In this document: positions 1-6,588 of the stretch, in pieces | How the letters are laid out: each line of letters starts with the position of its first letter | How positions within the stretch are numbered: position 1 is the first letter of the stretch | DNA from: a bacterium | GTDB lineage: Bacteria; Krumholzibacteriota; Krumholzibacteriia; WVZY01 | NCBI GenBank assembly: GCA_027296025.1 | Contig: JAPUJU010000128.1 | Location: forward strand, 1-6,588 | DNA length: 6,588 bases | Direction: 5' to 3' | Program-made: the position numbers and the translations under genes | The notes under the pieces: model-generated | Seen by the model: the letters and a program-made list of their open reading frames with translations, nothing else | What the model was told of the DNA's origin: nothing | Databases searched by the model: none

Positions 1-406
1 AAGGTAGTTGCTTTTCAGATACTGCCATACCCGGTGCGCGGCACGCGTCTTCCGCCGCTGGGCCTCGCGGAAAGAGAAGTCCACCCGGAGAGAGTCCCCT
101 TCCAGATAGGGATACGGCAACACGTTCACCCGCTTGATCTCTCGAATGTGATCCGCCGGATCGTTCTCACAGAACACATAGACAACCCGATCAAGATCGA
201 GCTTCTCTTTTGGGGTAGTACCGTTGCCCGGTCACCTCATCATAGTAGAACGTGTGGTACGTGATTCCGGGGATCGGAAGCACGCGCAAGAGAAACTCCG
301 CTGCCACAGACGCCGCCACAATCACGAAACCCGAGAGGAAAATCCCAAAGAGGAACCGCTTCCTTCGGCTGATCGGTGGTCCGGTTTCGTCGTTCGCTGC
401 CGTCAT
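1..406 (-). pseudogene. Membrane-anchored SGNH/GDSL-type hydrolase, internally deleted and frameshifted, 3' end outside window
   Basis: The reading frame opens with ATG at 406-404 and a good Shine-Dalgarno (GAGGA at 419-415, 8 nt away). It encodes a basic start (SRRKR), one membrane helix at about residues 18-38, then a juxtamembrane segment ending in TGQRYYP. Four to five residues later the frame hits a TGA at 193-191. From about 210 to position 1 a different frame is open without interruption. It encodes a segment with VVYVFCENDP (ND codons at 165-160), which resembles the block III strand of SGNH hydrolases, followed by a basic stretch running off the left edge. In this family the GDS nucleophile block and block II lie between the N-terminal anchor and the ND block; here there is no room for them. 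Roughly 100 or more codons therefore seem to be missing, and the join is out of frame. A simple frameshift would not explain the missing blocks. Such proteins usually act on acyl or acetyl esters of envelope glycans; that role is inferred and the product should be inactive. Family assignment rests on motif and architecture only. Confidence 0.6.
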
Positions 407-609
407 CAGTGTTTTCCTCGCCGAAAAAGGATGGGTAGCGATGTAAATGGTCGGATCACGTCCCCGAACATCACCCGGTAGTGCCGGTACCAGTCGGACT
501 GGAATCGTTCGTATGGATCGTACTTGAGTTTGAGCTTCATGAAGTCAACGGACTGCGGGTAACACGAGAGAACCTGCTCGTGCCGTAATTTTGAGAAATT
601 CTCTACGGC
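406..609 (-). pseudogene. C-terminal remnant of an FAD-linked oxidase (sugar-lactone oxidase-like)
   Basis: The frame is open from just after an in-frame TAA at 612-610 down to a TGA at 408-406. It has no plausible start for a full protein; the first ATG at 540-538 would leave only 44 residues. The translation carries CYPQ (564-553) and then KYDPYERFQSDWYRHYR (525-475). This closely resembles the extreme C-terminus of bacterial FAD/FMN-containing oxidases of the arabinono-/gulonolactone oxidase and DprE1-like group, as I remember those proteins. The FAD-binding domain and the rest of the substrate domain, some 400 residues in intact relatives, are absent. Immediately upstream is the end of the TPR lipoprotein gene, whose stop (605-603) overlaps this fragment. 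The fragment's own stop overlaps the next ATG (TGATG at 408-404), the usual sign of translational coupling, so its 3' end is the natural one. The oxidase and the downstream SGNH gene were therefore probably an operon pair before truncation. The fragment is unlikely to make a functional product. Confidence 0.6.
415..419 (-). promoter_or_regulatory. Shine-Dalgarno for the truncated SGNH-type gene
   Basis: GAGGA on the minus strand, 8 nt before the ATG at 406-404, lies inside the last codons of the FAD-oxidase remnant. It supports 406 as the true start and fits coupled translation through the TGATG stop/start overlap. Confidence 0.6.
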
Positions 610-1871
610 TTATCATTCGCTTCCCTCTCGAGTGGCCCGAACAGTTTCTCGATATCCGGATTGAGTTCGCGCGCCCACGTGGCGTACTTTTCGAAGCGAT
701 CCGTCTTGCGGGCAGCTTTCGCGATCACTGCAGCTCGGTGGATAGTCCGAGGATGGCGAACATCCTTACGCAACGCGAGCGAAATACTCGACCATGCCAT
801 GTCGTACTTCCCGTTCGCGTAGTAGGCCCACGCCAGGAGTTCGTAAGCACCGGCGTCCCGCCGGGAGCGTGATTCCTGATAAGCCATCTTCAGCGCCTCT
901 TCGTTCCCCAGCCCCCACTCGAGGTACATTGCGATTCGCTCTCGGACGGTTGCTTCAGGAAAATCGCTCATCAGCTTCTCGAATCCGACTTGCGCTCGTT
1001 CGACGTGGTCACGCTCGCGCGCCCGATCGTTCGCTCCCCGGTATGCACGCGCGAGAACGAGTTCGTAGCGTGGGTGGTTCGACAATCGCGTGAGAACCTC
1101 TGCCGTTTTAATGGCGCCCTTCCAGTCTCCGTCGTAGGCACTCATCCTCGATCGTAACTCGAGTGCATACAAATGAGCATCGTCAAGCAAGAGCGCGTCT
1201 TCAATGTGTGCGCGGGCGGGCGCAGCTTCTCCGTACAGGAGAAAGATTTCCGCAAGCTTCGCGTGCGCGTCAGCAAGCCTCCGCGACGAAACGCCGCTGT
1301 TCGTTCCATCCTGCACGGCGATCTGCTGCTCGTTGATGGCCTTCTCGCGCTCGCCGAACCAGAGTTCGCGGTTCGCGATCCGGACACGTGCCTCGAACTC
1401 TGCGTCTAGCTCCCACATTATGTGGTAACAGGAATCGGCCGCACGATATTTTCCCAGGGCCATGAAGGCATCGCCCAGTATGGCCCATGCGTCCGACGAT
1501 CGCAGGTTTTGAACGATGGCCTTGTGTTGCGTTCTTGTGACGTCGCGAAAGCGATGTTGAAGTGTCTTGATCTGCGAGAGCTGCATCAGCCCCTCGAACC
1601 GCGTCGAGTCGATGCCGAGTGCGTGGACGATTGCAGACTCTGCGAGGCTGGTCTGGTGTAGATCGTTCGTGGCTCGCGCAATCTGAAGATGCGCTTCACC
1701 GAGTCGGAGCCATGGATTGATCGAATTGGGGCTTTTTTCGGCTTCCGCCCTGAGACGTTCGATGGGCGACAATGTGTCGCCGGACTGCGCACAACCGACA
1801 AGGACGACGATCGTCAACACGGCAGCCCAGAGGCGACGCAGACACGCGATTCGGCGAAGCACCGTGATCAT
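603..1871 (-). CDS. TPR-repeat lipoprotein
   Basis: A 422-residue protein from ATG 1871. It starts with a basic n-region (VLRRIACLRRLW), a hydrophobic stretch and a canonical lipobox LVGC with Cys27. Ala-Gln at +2/+3 suggests export to the outer membrane rather than retention in the inner membrane. The rest is helical and rich in tetratricopeptide-like units. Clear ones lie near residues 52-86, 127-158 (AWAILGDAFMALGKYRAADSCY), 202-233, 236-264 and 342-372 (LLAWAYYANGKYDMAWSSI). TPR scaffolds bind partner proteins; no enzymatic motif is visible, so the partner is unknown. Start choice: an upstream in-frame codon at 1931 would add 20 residues before the signal peptide and overlap the transporter gene by 29 nt, so it is unlikely. 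A GTG at 1862 sits at better spacing from GAAGG and is a real alternative, also preserving the signal peptide. The gene follows the transporter by 31 nt and is probably cotranscribed with it. The C-terminus looks natural, but the stop abuts a truncated gene, so loss of a few terminal residues cannot be excluded. Confidence 0.85.
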   Translation of the reverse strand: MITVLRRIACLRRLWAAVLTIVVLVGCAQSGDTLSPIERLRAEAEKSPNSINPWLRLGEAHLQIARATNDLHQTSLAESAIVHALGIDSTRFEGLMQLSQIKTLQHRFRDVTRTQHKAIVQNLRSSDAWAILGDAFMALGKYRAADSCYHIMWELDAEFEARVRIANRELWFGEREKAINEQQIAVQDGTNSGVSSRRLADAHAKLAEIFLLYGEAAPARAHIEDALLLDDAHLYALELRSRMSAYDGDWKGAIKTAEVLTRLSNHPRYELVLARAYRGANDRARERDHVERAQVGFEKLMSDFPEATVRERIAMYLEWGLGNEEALKMAYQESRSRRDAGAYELLAWAYYANGKYDMAWSSISLALRKDVRHPRTIHRAAVIAKAARKTDRFEKYATWARELNPDIEKLFGPLEREANDKP

Positions 1872-1902
1872 CCTTCGATTAAACGGGTTGCCGCCGGGAA
1901 AA

Positions 1903-2811
1903 TCAATCGTCGTTCCGCCGGGTGCCGCCAAAGTAAATCGCAGCGAGCGCCAGCGCCGCTCCCATCGCGTCCAGGGCCACCGTCGGACGGCTGAAGAAAA
2001 CGATATCCCAGATGAACGCGAGCGTGGGCTGCAGGAGAAGAATCAAGCCCGCGCGCGACGCCCTCACCTTCACCAGGGCGCGGCTGATGATGATCCACCC
2101 GAGCCCCTGGCAGATTACACCGTACGCGATGAGCGAAGCCCAGGACTTCGTATCCGGCACACGAAAACTCGCACCTTCGAAAACTCCCTCGACGGCCATG
2201 ATGGCCGCGGAAATGATTGAGATGACTGCGAGATTTCCCGAGGCGCTCAGTCGAATGCGCTCGGACTGGGCTTTCTTGAGAACGAGCACATAAACGGCGT
2301 ATGTAATCGCCGTGCAGAGCCCGAGGAGAATTCCGAGGCGGTAGGCGGGCTCGAGTGCATTCCAGTCCACACCGACGATCATCAGAAGTCCGGCAATCGC
2401 CGCGATGGTAGAAATCGCGAAGCGCCAGTCGAATTTCTCTCGGAGCACCAGGATGCCGAATGCGGCCAGAAAGAAAACCTGGAAATTGCCGAGGATCGTG
2501 GCCATGCCGGGCCCGACGTAGTGAATCGAACGGTGCCAGCACCACAGGTCGGCCGCAAAAGCGACGCCGGCGATAAGCGCGTAGAGAAACGGCTTCCGAC
2601 CGGCCCAGATCGGGTTCCGCTTCGAGATAACAATTGTGAGGAGGAATATCCCGCCGAACAGGTTCCGGTAAAAACCGGCAATCGTCGGCCCGACATCGGC
2701 AAGTTTTACGAATACCGGCGAAAAACTGATCAACACAGCACCGACGATCAATTGAGCGATTGCAGAGCGGTAGCTCATTGAGCCGGAGGCATTGTCGGAG
2801 AACTTCGTCAA
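1903..2811 (-). CDS. EamA/DMT-superfamily transporter
   Basis: A 302-residue, strongly hydrophobic protein with about ten predicted membrane helices in two homologous halves (roughly residues 17-146 and 158-296). This is the arrangement of EamA (DUF6) transporters of the drug/metabolite transporter superfamily. Family-like signatures are the first-helix segment with SPVFVKLA, the FYRNLFGG motif in helix 2, and the helix-4/5 region LGNFQVFFLAAFGILVLREK, which recurs in the second half as LLLQPTLAFIWDIVFF. Members export or exchange small metabolites such as amino acids, nucleotide-sugar-type compounds or drugs across the inner membrane; the substrate cannot be read from the sequence. Length is usual for the family. 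The start is uncertain. TTG at 2811 lies 9 nt after the upstream stop with a distant GGAGAG, while ATG at 2778 (residue 12, MSYRS) would give a more typical N-terminus but has no clear Shine-Dalgarno. Both starts keep all helices. Confidence 0.88.
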   Translation of the reverse strand: MTKFSDNASGSMSYRSAIAQLIVGAVLISFSPVFVKLADVGPTIAGFYRNLFGGIFLLTIVISKRNPIWAGRKPFLYALIAGVAFAADLWCWHRSIHYVGPGMATILGNFQVFFLAAFGILVLREKFDWRFAISTIAAIAGLLMIVGVDWNALEPAYRLGILLGLCTAITYAVYVLVLKKAQSERIRLSASGNLAVISIISAAIMAVEGVFEGASFRVPDTKSWASLIAYGVICQGLGWIIISRALVKVRASRAGLILLLQPTLAFIWDIVFFSRPTVALDAMGAALALAAIYFGGTRRNDD

Positions 2812-2820
2812 CCCGCTTCG

Positions 2821-4638
2821 CTACTCTCCGAGTGCGGCGTAACGAACGATGGTGTACCGGTACTTTTCGGATTCTTTCATCGACTTCGCCAGCCTTCCCT
2901 GAATATCCGGATCCCACGTCGAGTATTTCTCGATGAAGGCATCCGCGGCGACCTTGTCACCTCTGTATTGGAGAGCCATGACTTCACGAAGCATCGATTC
3001 GACGGTCTCGTGATAGACGGAATAATCGATTCTGAGCTTGTTCTTCCCGGCGTCATAGGTGAGCAGATTCTTTTCCAGAAAATAGTTGAGCTGCATGTTC
3101 TCCATCGTCGCGTACGACTGAGACTTCGACGGCTGGTTGCGCCGAAGCGTTCGCCGTATTCCCGCCGCCTGGACAGAGCGCAGGCGCACGCGGTTGTAGT
3201 AGCCCTTCTTGTGGAGGCGCTTCATCAGAAAGAGCGAAACAAGGTCCGCCTTCATCTCTTCGAGAATCGACGAGTCTTCCTCGAGCGCTTCATCAAGCGT
3301 ACGGCCGTCGAGCGTCCGATCGGGCCCCAGATAGTGCCCTATCTCGTGCCACAGTGTTCGGAAGAAATCGCCCTTCGCTGTATAGGTGTCGACAAACTCC
3401 TCGTCGACTGTCGCCGCAAAAGTCCTCGTCCGTCCTGCGAAGAGTTCCGGGTGTATCATAATATTATGACGAAGCAGGATCGTGCGGCCGTACTTTCGCG
3501 TGATATAGCTTTCGTTCGGAAGGATGGATGCCGTGTTCGTGCCACGAGCCTGCCCGAAGTCGGCGACCACGTTGTAGGCGCCTATCGGGATATCCGTTCG
3601 AACCGTCTTGTGATGTTCGTACGGGAGCAGGTCTTCCATCTCCTGCATCCACTTCGTAACTGTGGTGATGGTACTGCTCATCGCCGGATCCTTGACGAGG
3701 ACGCTGAGACTGAAGAACGCCTTCACGCCGTAGAGCTCGTCGTCGTAGTTCTCGTAGGCACCGATTTGCGTGTTCAAATTGTTGAAGCGGCCCGTCACCC
3801 ACGAGGCATCCCCCGACTCATAATCGTCGGTCAGCAGATCGTTCGCTCGATTTCGCAGGTAGCGCGCATAATCGGGATCCGAATCCTCCATGAGCGAGGC
3901 GGCCTGCTCGAGAAGATCGCGTACCTCGAACAGGTCATCGGCGTACTCGACGGAATAAGGGACTGCATAGAAGGCTTTCGTGCTCGGGTCTTCGGCGAGC
4001 GCTACCAACTCGGCCTTGAGGCCGGGATGCAGCACGGATAAGACGTCGTGCTCGCGTAGCACCCCGATGTCGCGGGCAAGGTTCTCGGACGTCGACCGGC
4101 GGACCACGCTTCGGATGGCGAGAATCGTTTTTGCGTCGTCCGGATGAGATTCGAGAAAAGCCGCCAGCTCCAACTTCTCGATCCCCCACGGATAAACGTT
4201 CCGGCCCGGGTGGCGTGGCTCGACGGGAACGAACGCCTCGAGCTCCCCTTCGAGGTTGCGTATGATCGGCCCTTTCGCGAGCCTGTAGATATCCAGAAGG
4301 TTCCCGGTCGCCTTCGGCCGTCCCAGCTCTTCGTGGAGCGCCGCGAGATCGTCATGCGCGGTCAACGCCTGCGGGTGTCGGCTCACCTCGTAAAGTCGAT
4401 GAATGATCTTGCCGGCTTCGACCATCAGACGCGTCGTTTCACGTTCGGCGTCACTCAGCTGCGACAGATCCGGATCGAGCCGGATCGTCAGGGTTTTCGC
4501 AATCACCTTGTCCGACGTTTTCTGACCCCAGTACCCTTCCGGCAATTTGGACGAATCCGAACAGGTGATCGTCGACGCACCGAGCACCGCAATCACGACA
4601 CCTGTAAAAAATCCAAAACCTCTGCTTCTACGTTCCAT
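2821..4638 (-). CDS. Exported zinc metallopeptidase, dipeptidyl-peptidase III-like (M49-type)
   Basis: A 605-residue protein. The zinc site is HEIGH at residues 431-435 (catalytic Glu432, ligands His431 and His435), with EEMKAD at 460-465 supplying the third ligand, probably Glu461. This matches the HExxGH plus EExRA(E/D) pair of peptidase family M49, in the short five-residue HExxH form I associate with bacterial M49-like proteins ('HEVSHGLGP'). Further M49-like blocks are IGAYENYDDELYGVKAFF (292-309) and the LPNES...GRTILLRHNIM region (373-394). The N-terminus has a basic start, one hydrophobic helix and Cys26 in TITC, an imperfect lipobox, so a lipoprotein or a signal-anchored periplasmic protein is likely. 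M49 enzymes release dipeptides from oligopeptide N-termini; that activity here is inferred, since the bacterial relatives are mostly untested. The gene starts 12 nt after the mutase stop. No Shine-Dalgarno is visible; the leader is A-rich (ACAAAATACA), so translation may depend on coupling. No other Met is available before residue 72. Confidence 0.85.
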   Translation of the reverse strand: MERRSRGFGFFTGVVIAVLGASTITCSDSSKLPEGYWGQKTSDKVIAKTLTIRLDPDLSQLSDAERETTRLMVEAGKIIHRLYEVSRHPQALTAHDDLAALHEELGRPKATGNLLDIYRLAKGPIIRNLEGELEAFVPVEPRHPGRNVYPWGIEKLELAAFLESHPDDAKTILAIRSVVRRSTSENLARDIGVLREHDVLSVLHPGLKAELVALAEDPSTKAFYAVPYSVEYADDLFEVRDLLEQAASLMEDSDPDYARYLRNRANDLLTDDYESGDASWVTGRFNNLNTQIGAYENYDDELYGVKAFFSLSVLVKDPAMSSTITTVTKWMQEMEDLLPYEHHKTVRTDIPIGAYNVVADFGQARGTNTASILPNESYITRKYGRTILLRHNIMIHPELFAGRTRTFAATVDEEFVDTYTAKGDFFRTLWHEIGHYLGPDRTLDGRTLDEALEEDSSILEEMKADLVSLFLMKRLHKKGYYNRVRLRSVQAAGIRRTLRRNQPSKSQSYATMENMQLNYFLEKNLLTYDAGKNKLRIDYSVYHETVESMLREVMALQYRGDKVAADAFIEKYSTWDPDIQGRLAKSMKESEKYRYTIVRYAALGE

Positions 4639-4650
4639 TGTATTTTGTGG

Positions 4651-6039
4651 CTATTCGTTCCGCCATTCCTTGCTGATTTCCGGGTACCTGTCCATGTAGC
4701 CCCGGAAGAGTTTTTTGAGTTCTTCGAGCCGTTCCCCGGTGCGGGCCTCGAAACGCAGCACGAGGATCGGCAGGTTCGACGACGCTCGAACGAGTCCCCA
4801 CCCATCGTCGAACGTCACTCGCGCGCCGTTGATATCGATCACGTGGTCGAAATCACGCTTGAACTCCCCGGTCAGTTTTTCGACTATACCGTACTTCTTG
4901 TCGTCCGGGCAGTCGACATCGATCGTAGGAGTCGAAATGTAGTAGGGGGTATCCTTGATGATTTCGGAAACCGGCTTCCCCGCATGGGCGACATATTCGG
5001 CGAAACGCAGCGCCGCGTACACACCATCATCGAAACCGTAGTAGTTCTCGACGAAAAAGATATGCCCGCTCATCTCTCCTGCCAGCAGCGCCTTTTCCTC
5101 GTGAAGCTTTGCCTTTATATGTGAATGTCCCGTTCGCCACATGATAGGTTCGCCGCCGTGAGCCTCGATGTCTTCGGGCAGGGCCTGCGAGCACTTCACA
5201 TCAAATATGATTTTTCCGCCGGGTTGTTTCTCGAGAACCTGCCGGGCCATCAGGATCATGTAACGGTCCGGCCAGATCACGTTACCGTTCTCATCGACGA
5301 CACCCATCCTGTCACCATCGCCGTCTAGGCCGAATCCGATATCGGCCCTCTCTTTGCGGACACGCTCGCCGAGAATTTCAACCGTTTCCTTGAGCGCCGG
5401 ATCGGGCTCATGATTCGGAAACTCCGGATCCAGATCGCAGAACTGCTCGATGACTTCGAGGCCGGCGTCGCGCAACACGGCCGGCCCGAATGCGCCCGCA
5501 GTACCGTTCCCGGCGTCGAGCACCACTTTCAACGGCCGCTCGATCTTGACCCGGGAGGAAAGGTCTTTCTTGTACGCATCGAACACTGACTCTTCGCGCA
5601 GTGTTCCTGCCCCTGTTGCAAAATCTTCATTCTCGACGCAGGAAAGAATCTCCCTTATTTCACTTCCGATAAGCGTGTATGAAAATCCTGACGCGAGTTT
5701 GAGGCCGGTCCATTCCTTGGGGTTGTGACTCCCGGTCACCATCGCGCCACCCTTGATTTTGAAGTGGTACTGCGACCAGTACATCATCGGCGTCAGGCCC
5801 AGGCCGATGTCAACAACGTTGCGCCCGGTGGAAAGCAGTCCTTTGACGAAACCCTCCTTGACCTTTTTTGACCCGATGCGGCTATCGTACGCGACAACGA
5901 CGTCACTAATACCGCGTTTGTTCAGAAACGTTCCATATCCCTTGCCGATGAGTTCGCCGCTGTGGGGATTCAGCTCGTCGTCGTTGACTCGTCCCCGGAT
6001 GTCATACTCCCGGAACATGGAGTGTTCTACGTGCGCCAT
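4651..6039 (-). CDS. Phosphomannomutase/phosphoglucomutase
   Basis: A complete 462-residue alpha-D-phosphohexomutase, a cytoplasmic enzyme interconverting mannose-6-P/mannose-1-P or glucose-6-P/glucose-1-P, which feeds GDP-mannose or UDP-glucose synthesis for surface glycans. All four active-site blocks are present. FREYDIRG (residues 9-16) opens domain 1. TGSHNP (102-107) carries the phosphoserine Ser104. DGDGDR (239-244) is the magnesium loop. GEMSGH (321-326) is the sugar-binding loop. RASSNLP (418-424) is the phosphate-binding loop, followed by ILVLRFEARTGE as in the AlgC type; it differs slightly from the usual RxSNTxP. Length is typical. The start at 6039 is set by GGAGG 10 nt upstream and by homology to the FREYDIRG N-terminus. 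A longer in-frame opening to 6165 would overlap the transglutaminase gene and add an unrelated Cys-rich leader, so it was not used. Which sugar is preferred cannot be decided from sequence. It is the first of four closely spaced genes. Confidence 0.95.
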   Translation of the reverse strand: MAHVEHSMFREYDIRGRVNDDELNPHSGELIGKGYGTFLNKRGISDVVVAYDSRIGSKKVKEGFVKGLLSTGRNVVDIGLGLTPMMYWSQYHFKIKGGAMVTGSHNPKEWTGLKLASGFSYTLIGSEIREILSCVENEDFATGAGTLREESVFDAYKKDLSSRVKIERPLKVVLDAGNGTAGAFGPAVLRDAGLEVIEQFCDLDPEFPNHEPDPALKETVEILGERVRKERADIGFGLDGDGDRMGVVDENGNVIWPDRYMILMARQVLEKQPGGKIIFDVKCSQALPEDIEAHGGEPIMWRTGHSHIKAKLHEEKALLAGEMSGHIFFVENYYGFDDGVYAALRFAEYVAHAGKPVSEIIKDTPYYISTPTIDVDCPDDKKYGIVEKLTGEFKRDFDHVIDINGARVTFDDGWGLVRASSNLPILVLRFEARTGERLEELKKLFRGYMDRYPEISKEWRNE

Positions 6040-6060
6040 GCAGTCGATACCTCCGGTATC
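6040..6060 (-). promoter_or_regulatory. Shine-Dalgarno inside a small inverted repeat before the mutase gene
   Basis: On the minus strand GATACC-GGA-GGTATC (6060-6046) is a perfect six-base inverted repeat with a three-base spacer. The strong ribosome binding site GGAGG (6054-6050) falls in the loop and the descending arm, 10 nt from the ATG. If the RNA folds as drawn, the site would be partly hidden. As DNA the same symmetry could be a protein-binding half-site pair. The repeat is directly visible; any regulatory role is inference. Confidence 0.4.
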
Positions 6061-6133
6061 AGATCGGATTATTGGACAAGGCCAGTGCTGCGCGATTGAC
6101 TGTACAAAAACGACAGGGCAAGAACAAGCCGCT

Positions 6134-6588
6134 TTATTGCGGCCGAGGCCGGTGACTCCGCACAAACGCCTTCATTCCGGCAACGAGACTGTATGCGTTC
6201 GCGGTATCGGTTTCTCCGAGTGCGCGCTGGTTTCTGGAAACGCTGAGGCGAATTCGTATCGGGGCGGTGCTGAGATCAAGCGCGTCCAGAGTGACCCACC
6301 GGTCGACGTACACTTCGGTCCACATATGCCCGACCAGCTGACCGTTTGAATACGCCAGCCCGCTCGCGACTCTCGCGGGAAGATCGCTCGCGCGAAGCAC
6401 CGACGCAAGGAGGACCGAATGTTCCGTGCAGTCTCCTTCTCGGCTATACAGCACATCGAGCGCGGATCCGAATCCCTGAGAAAACGTCTTCTCGGCGATA
6501 TACCGGTTGACCCACTCCGCGAGCTCGACAGCCAGGTCCATTCCCGTCTCACCGCCGGCCGCGATGCTGTCCGCGATCGCTCGGATCT
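6134..6588 (-). CDS. Transglutaminase-like domain protein, 5' end outside window
   Basis: The frame is open from the right edge to TAA at 6136-6134, giving about 150 residues of C-terminal sequence. It carries the full transglutaminase-like (papain-fold) triad: Cys in REGDCTEHS (codon 6430-6428), His in GHMWTEVYV (6328-6326) and Asp in WVTLDALD (6286-6284). The spacing and the segments SALDVLYSREGD and LPARVASGLAY are typical of bacterial transglut_core domains, which act as peptidases, amidases or crosslinking enzymes, often at the cell surface. An in-frame ATG at 6541 exists, but the 15 codons upstream (IRAIADSIAAGGETG) continue the family's first helix, so the real start lies outside the window. 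After the domain there is only a short basic tail. Because the N-terminal part is unseen, a signal peptide, membrane segment or other domain cannot be judged. It is 94 nt upstream of the mutase gene on the same strand, so cotranscription is possible but not shown. Confidence 0.88.
   Translation of the reverse strand, partial: IRAIADSIAAGGETGMDLAVELAEWVNRYIAEKTFSQGFGSALDVLYSREGDCTEHSVLLASVLRASDLPARVASGLAYSNGQLVGHMWTEVYVDRWVTLDALDLSTAPIRIRLSVSRNQRALGETDTANAYSLVAGMKAFVRSHRPRPQ

Noticed and set aside
190..215. Programmed frameshift at the CCCCAAAAG run in the SGNH-type gene
   Set aside because: The run is slippery-looking, but shifting frames would still leave the protein without the GDS core, so deletion is the better explanation.
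1868..2917. A 349-codon minus-strand frame overlapping the transporter
   Set aside because: The alternative frame has clear EamA helices and motifs. This one is Arg/Cys/His-rich without structure and overlaps three genes.
2968..4041. A 357-codon open frame on the plus strand
   Set aside because: It is antisense to the metallopeptidase gene. Its translation has no domain-like pattern, and it is explained by the codon bias of the real minus-strand gene.
4144..5124. A 326-codon open frame on the plus strand
   Set aside because: It runs antisense across the boundary of the mutase and metallopeptidase genes and has no recognisable motif, so it is a shadow frame.
6061..6133. Promoter or terminator between the transglutaminase and mutase genes
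   Set aside because: An AATAAT -10-like hexamer occurs without a matching -35. A GTTTTT run lacks a convincing stem before it, so neither is supportable.
6040..6165. A longer N-terminus for the mutase starting at 6165
   Set aside because: It would overlap the transglutaminase stop, add a Cys-rich leader absent from the family, and bypass the strong GGAGG before 6039.

Overview
The window is a compact run of genes, all on the minus strand (they read from high to low coordinates). Coding density is high and gaps are short (9 to about 94 nt), with no intergenic stretch over 100 nt, no RNA gene, no mobile element and no CRISPR array that I could find. Two proteins start with lipoprotein-type signal peptides, and the base composition is moderately GC-rich. 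This suggests a diderm bacterium, probably a poorly cultivated soil, marine or sediment lineage, but the sequence alone does not fix the phylum.

In order of transcription the layout is as follows. A transglutaminase-like protein, cut by the right edge, ends at 6134. A complete phosphomannomutase/phosphoglucomutase (6039-4651) follows, with a strong Shine-Dalgarno that lies inside a small inverted repeat. Twelve nt later comes a large exported zinc metallopeptidase of the bacterial dipeptidyl-peptidase III-like (M49) type (4638-2821). After 9 nt there is an EamA/DMT-type ten-helix transporter (2811-1903), and after about 31 nt a TPR-repeat lipoprotein (1871-603). These last four genes look like one transcription unit. 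The mutase makes hexose-1-phosphates for nucleotide sugars. The other products act at the envelope, but no single pathway joining them can be read from the sequence.

The left 610 bases are the unusual part. Directly after the TPR gene stop lies only the last ~65 codons of an FAD-linked sugar-lactone-type oxidase. Its stop overlaps (TGATG) the start of a membrane-anchored SGNH/GDSL-type hydrolase. That second gene also lacks its middle: the N-terminal anchor runs straight, in the wrong frame, into the strand carrying the 'ND' block, so the GDS nucleophile block is absent. The flanking pieces of both genes are well preserved. There are therefore two deletion-like junctions about 400 bp apart, from recent gene decay or from misassembly. 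This is the most notable observation; I do not see evidence for a novel multi-gene system.
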